From Chryseobacterium sediminis (GTDB taxonomy: Bacteria; Bacteroidota; Bacteroidia; Flavobacteriales; Weeksellaceae): a stretch of 64,000 bases of DNA. Both the position numbers and the translations under genes were made by a program. The notes under the pieces are model-generated. The model was not told the DNA's origin and did no database searches. It worked only from the letters and a program-made list of their open reading frames with translations. Below, one piece after another: positions 60,656 through 64,000 of the stretch. The stretch lies in the NCBI RefSeq assembly GCF_008386505.1, contig NZ_VUNZ01000002.1, positions 372,001 through 436,000 on the forward strand. The letters run 5' to 3'. The stretch's first letter is position 1; every line of letters begins with the position of its first letter.

Positions 60656-61090
60656 TTAATCCCAATCGGCGGCTACAAACTTCATTGAATTTCCATTATC
60701 ATCGGTTAAGGTCAGAAAATGTCCTTCTACCGAATATTTTGTCATGGTTTCAAATTTCTTCTGAAAAGAGGTTTCAAGATTCATATCCTGGCAGGCTTTC
60801 GTCGTACTTACACCGTTTGAAATTTTCACTTTCCCTCCTTTTTTAAATTCGGATACAAAAGACATCTGGTTACATCCCATATAGGCATTCCCCTGAATTT
60901 TACCGCCCACCATACTGGCTGTCAGATTGATTTCTGCTTTATTCGCAATGAGCTGTTCTTTTGAAAAACCATCGAGGGAAACCAGCATCCACTGCCTTTG
61001 TAGAGAAGGATTTTTATCCGGCACTGCTGAACAATTCAAAACAAGTCCTAAAAGTAAAGCCGTAAAAATTGATAAGAGTATCTTTTTCAT
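60656..61090 (-). CDS. META-domain lipoprotein
   Basis: A 144-residue lipoprotein of the META/HslJ family. The ATG at 61090 gives MKKILLSIFTALLLGLVLNC, with the acylated Cys at residue 20; ATG 61102 would add four residues. The META domain has QRQWMLVSLDG, INLTASMVGGKIQGNAYMGCNQMSF and the conserved Cys pair (GCN and KACQDM), ending LTLTDDNGNSMKFVA. Members are heat- or stress-related outer-membrane or periplasmic proteins of unclear role. Divergent from the S46 peptidase gene. Confidence 0.85.
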   Translation of the reverse strand: MKKILLSIFTALLLGLVLNCSAVPDKNPSLQRQWMLVSLDGFSKEQLIANKAEINLTASMVGGKIQGNAYMGCNQMSFVSEFKKGGKVKISNGVSTTKACQDMNLETSFQKKFETMTKYSVEGHFLTLTDDNGNSMKFVAADWD

Positions 61091-61176
61091 GTGGATTATC
61101 ATCCCATTTTCATACCAATCCGGGACAGAATCTCGTAAAAATTAGTAAATTAGCGACACAAAAATTATTTTATAAA

Positions 61177-63381
61177 ATGAAAAGACTATTTCTACTATTC
61201 ACTTTCTTACTGGGCTTTGCTCAGATGAGGGCGGATGAGGGGATGTGGCTGCTAATGCTCATCAAAAGACTTAACGGTGTTGATATGCAAAAAGAGGGTC
61301 TACACCTTACGCCTGAAGAAATTTATTCAGTAAACAATTCAAGCTTAAAGGATGCTATCGTAAGTTTCGGTGGTTTCTGTACTGGTGAGATTGTTTCTGA
61401 TAAAGGACTTATATTTACTAACCACCACTGTGGTTACGGTGCTGTTGCTGCGGCTTCTACACCAGAAAAAGATTATTTGAAGAACGGTTTCTGGGCAATG
61501 AAACAGAAAGACGAATTCAATGCAAAGGATCTTTATGTAAGATTTTTAGTGAGAATGGATGATGCTACGCAGAGAATCACTTCTAAACTAAACAACAATA
61601 TGACCGGAGCAGAGAGAAAAGCTGTTATTGATGCTGAAACAAAGGCAATCCAGACAGAAAACTCTGAGAACGGAAAATATACTGTAGTGGTAAGAGATTT
61701 CTTCAACGGAAATGAATTCTACTATTTTGTATATCAGGATTATAAAGACATCAGATTGGTAGGTGCCCCACCTTCATCATTAGGAAAATTCGGAGGAGAT
61801 ACTGATAACTGGGAATGGCCAAGACATACTGCTGACTTCACTGTTTTCAGAGTATATGCTGATGCTGCAGGAAACCCTGCTGAATATTCTCCAAGCAACA
61901 CTCCATTGAAGCCTAAACATTTCCTTCCGGTTTCTCTTAAAGGAATTAAGCCTGGTGATTTCTCAATGATTCTAGGTTACCCTGGAAGAACAAACCGTTA
62001 CCTGACTTCTTACGGAATTCAGCAAATGGTAACTAAAGATTACCCGGCTTGGGTTGAGGCTTCTAAACTTGCTATGGATGTAATGAAAAAGTACATGGAT
62101 AAGGATAAGGCAACTCAGCTTAACTATGCTTCTCAATATGCTTCAGTAGCTAACTACTGGAAAAATAGACAGGGAACTATTGATGCAGTAGAGAAAAACG
62201 GAACTATTTCTGACAAACAAAAGATCGAAGAAACTTACAACAGATGGGCTGCAATGCCAGGAAACGATCAGTACAATGGTGTGTTGGAAGATATTGGAAT
62301 CTATTACAAGCAAGTTTCTGAAAGAAATGTTGAAAGAAACTATGCTTCACAGTTTTCAAGAAACGCAAAATATATTACCCTTGCATTACAGGTAGGATCT
62401 GCTCTTAAAGCTTATGCTGCTCAGGATATGCAGGGAAGATTGGCAATGAAAGCTAAAACTGAAGCTGCTATCAAAGCTGCTTATGAAAACTTCAACCCAT
62501 CTTTGGAAGGAGAAATGCTTGCAGCAATGACAAGTCTTTACCAGGCAAGAGTTAAAAATCCTGATGTTGCTTCTGCTACTATTTTAGGATTGGATGCTAA
62601 GACTGTTTCTAACTTAGCTTATTCTTCAATCTTCGCTAATAAGACTTCTGCAACGAACTTCTTACTGAACCCTGATGCATTGAAACTTGATGCTGATCCA
62701 CTTTGGAAAGCAGGTAACGGAATTATGGCAGATCAAAAGATAAGCGCTGAAAGATTTGTTAAAATAGATGATAATTTTGCGAAAAACAACCGTCTGTTCT
62801 TAGCAGGTCTAATGAAGGCTATGCCTGAGAAAAAATTCTACCCGGATGCTAACTCTACTATGAGATTAACTTACGGTACTGTAGATAAATTACCTATCAG
62901 AAATGACAGAAACTATTTCGGTATTACTGATAACTATTATACAGATATGGCTGGTCTTGTTGGAAAATACAAGAAAGGTGATGAAGAGTTTGATCTTCCT
63001 CAAAGAGTGATTGACCTTTACAACCTTAAAGATTTCGGACAGTATGCTGATGCAGCAGGTTATATGCCTGTAAACTTCCTTTCTAACAATGATATTACAG
63101 GAGGTAACTCTGGTTCTCCGGTAATCGATGCAGACGGAAACCTTATCGGTATTGCTTTCGATGGTAACAGTGAAGCATTAAGCGGTGATATCGTATTTGA
63201 AAAGGAATGGCAGAAAACAATCAACGTAGACGTTCGTTTTGTTCTTTGGACAATTGACAAGTTTGCGGGTGCAAGAAGATTAGTTGACGAATTGAAGCTT
63301 GTAAGAGGAGAAAACACTCCAGCTGATACAAAAACTAAAAATTCAGGTACTACAACAATGCCTAAAAAAGTAAAAAAATAA
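61177..63381 (+). CDS. S46-family dipeptidyl peptidase, DPP7-like
   Basis: Periplasmic dipeptidyl peptidase, 734 residues, that releases dipeptides from peptides for amino-acid catabolism. The ATG at 61177 starts the signal peptide (MKRLFLLFTFLLGFAQMRA). The catalytic triad region is seen in TNHHCGYG (81-88), with Asp in the following GGDTDNWEWPRHTADF segment, and Ser645 in GGNSGSPV. Residue 663, 18 after Ser645, is Gly (FDGN); Gly is found in DPP7 and Arg in DPP11 at this specificity position, so hydrophobic P1 preference is predicted. The C-terminus is a Lys-rich tail (PKKVKK). Monocistronic with its own terminator. Confidence 0.93.
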   Translation: MKRLFLLFTFLLGFAQMRADEGMWLLMLIKRLNGVDMQKEGLHLTPEEIYSVNNSSLKDAIVSFGGFCTGEIVSDKGLIFTNHHCGYGAVAAASTPEKDYLKNGFWAMKQKDEFNAKDLYVRFLVRMDDATQRITSKLNNNMTGAERKAVIDAETKAIQTENSENGKYTVVVRDFFNGNEFYYFVYQDYKDIRLVGAPPSSLGKFGGDTDNWEWPRHTADFTVFRVYADAAGNPAEYSPSNTPLKPKHFLPVSLKGIKPGDFSMILGYPGRTNRYLTSYGIQQMVTKDYPAWVEASKLAMDVMKKYMDKDKATQLNYASQYASVANYWKNRQGTIDAVEKNGTISDKQKIEETYNRWAAMPGNDQYNGVLEDIGIYYKQVSERNVERNYASQFSRNAKYITLALQVGSALKAYAAQDMQGRLAMKAKTEAAIKAAYENFNPSLEGEMLAAMTSLYQARVKNPDVASATILGLDAKTVSNLAYSSIFANKTSATNFLLNPDALKLDADPLWKAGNGIMADQKISAERFVKIDDNFAKNNRLFLAGLMKAMPEKKFYPDANSTMRLTYGTVDKLPIRNDRNYFGITDNYYTDMAGLVGKYKKGDEEFDLPQRVIDLYNLKDFGQYADAAGYMPVNFLSNNDITGGNSGSPVIDADGNLIGIAFDGNSEALSGDIVFEKEWQKTINVDVRFVLWTIDKFAGARRLVDELKLVRGENTPADTKTKNSGTTTMPKKVKK

Positions 63382-63404
63382 TAATCTTATTTGATTTATT
63401 TTTG

Positions 63405-63437
63405 AAACCGTGAAATTTACTTTCACGGTTTTTTTAT
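63405..63437 (+). terminator. Terminator after the S46 peptidase gene
   Basis: The 11-bp stem AAACCGTGAAA/TTTCACGGTTT with a 5-nt loop is followed by a T-rich run. Confidence 0.92.
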
Positions 63438-63442
63438 TTTTG
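63435..63442 (+). promoter_or_regulatory. Candidate -7 box for the 63462 gene
   Basis: TATTTTTG (TANNTTTG) lies 19 bp before the ATG and overlaps the end of the terminator. No -33 element is at the usual spacing. Confidence 0.35.
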
Positions 63443-63461
63443 ACTATTAAAATCTTTCATC

Positions 63462-63938
63462 ATGAATCCTCAACATATTGAATTCACGGCTATTATTAAG
63501 CAAAACGGAGAGATAAATGCTGCGTTTGTAGAATTTCCTTTTTCCACAGAAGAGCTGTTTAACAAAAAAGGACAGGTAAAAATTAAAACCCTATTTGATG
63601 GTAAGGTTGAATATCGTGGAAGCCTTGCCAAAATGAAATCAGACTGTCATATTTTAGGGCTTACCCAGGAAGTGAGAAAACAGCTTGGTAAAACTTTCGG
63701 AGATGAGGTTTCTGTTTCTCTTACTGAAGACAAAGAAGAAAGAGTGGTTGAAATTGCTGATGACATCACTTCTGTTTTTAATGAAAACCCAGATGCAAAA
63801 GGTCTGTTTGACAACATGAGCTACACTCATAAAAAGGAATATATCCGCTGGATTGAAGAGGCCAAAAAGCCAGAAACAAGAGAAAACAGGAAGATAAAAA
63901 TGATTCAGATGATTCTGGATGGGAAAAAGGGAATTTAA
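63462..63938 (+). CDS. DUF1905/YdeI-OmpD-associated protein
   Basis: A 158-residue soluble protein with an N-terminal DUF1905 domain (about 5-92: IEFTAIIKQNGEINAAFVEFPF ... VEYRGSLAKMKSD ... LGKTFGDEVSVSL) and a C-terminal YdeI/OmpD-associated segment (about 95-158: LFDNMSYTHKKEYIRWIEEAKKPETRENRKIKMI). YdeI-type proteins are linked to bacteriocin and peptide resistance in enterobacteria; the mechanism is unclear. The last gene in the window; nothing is recognisable in 63939-64000. Confidence 0.85.
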   Translation: MNPQHIEFTAIIKQNGEINAAFVEFPFSTEELFNKKGQVKIKTLFDGKVEYRGSLAKMKSDCHILGLTQEVRKQLGKTFGDEVSVSLTEDKEERVVEIADDITSVFNENPDAKGLFDNMSYTHKKEYIRWIEEAKKPETRENRKIKMIQMILDGKKGI

Positions 63939-64000
63939 ATTCAATCCTTGTCCTAAGGTTTTTCAATTAAAATAAATCATGGTCATTTCTTAAGTTCATT

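Overview
The window looks like a chromosomal segment of a Bacteroidota bacterium of the Flavobacteriia, closest in flavour to Chryseobacterium or a relative. The evidence is the AT-rich sequence, A-rich start regions with almost no Shine-Dalgarno sequences, several upstream boxes matching the Bacteroidetes TANNTTTG promoter element, and clade-typical families: GldH, type IX secretion (T9SS) C-terminal signals, GLPGLI proteins, DUF3078, alternative complex III, group III truncated hemoglobin and S46 peptidase. I see no rRNA, tRNA, CRISPR array, transposase, prophage or plasmid functions. This is mostly housekeeping chromosome with small dispersed repeats.

Layout. 1-5.3 kb (minus strand): the 5' part of sufS, rplY with prs, and an SGNH/GDSL lipoprotein paired with a FadL-type outer-membrane channel. 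5.8-12.6 kb (plus): ricT, gldH and a class A penicillin-binding protein, then selO and a T9SS-exported protein. 12.6-14.5 kb: a polytopic membrane protein and a SPOR-domain protein. 14.7-23.1 kb: the complete six-gene alternative complex III operon actABCDEF, with no terminal oxidase gene after it. 23.3-30.8 kb: a secreted protein, a lipoprotein, apt, a TPR protein, ribH, an LTA synthase-like sulfatase and a zinc metallopeptidase. 30.9-32.7 kb (minus): two tandem GLPGLI genes. 32.9-37.6 kb: sufA, a four-helix-bundle ORF, sufB, sufC and sufD. 37.7-39.7 kb: two near-identical DUF3078 genes. 40-43.9 kb: rhomboid protease, dprA, gdhA and a DUF1801 protein. 44-56 kb (mostly minus): a YkgJ cysteine-cluster protein, a Kir-type potassium channel, a truncated hemoglobin, a Ca2+/H+ antiporter, an uncharacterised three-gene operon (48.1-52.0 kb), an AlkD-like repair protein, a CPA1 antiporter, a DUF4919 protein and hflX. 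56.3-60.6 kb: a LytTR regulator followed by three exported proteins. 60.7-63.9 kb: a META-domain lipoprotein, an S46 dipeptidyl peptidase and a DUF1905/YdeI protein.

The strongest unusual signal is at 33228-33674. The whole sufA-sufB spacer is a compact cassette: a four-helix-bundle (23S rRNA intervening-sequence type) ORF bracketed by two arrays of four degenerate octamers in inverted orientation, sharing a perfect 15-bp inverted repeat. Apart from the cassette only 4 bp remain on each side, so it looks like a small mobile or RNA-processed element dropped into the suf operon. Second is the 56.3-60.6 kb module: a LytTR regulator whose receiver has Glu in place of the phospho-acceptor Asp, a LytTR-like direct repeat with 20-bp period downstream of it, and an operon of repeat-rich exported proteins. 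Third is the 48.1-52.0 kb operon, in which two large exported proteins are diverged paralogs. Several intergenic gaps also hold degenerate copies of small palindromic repeats.
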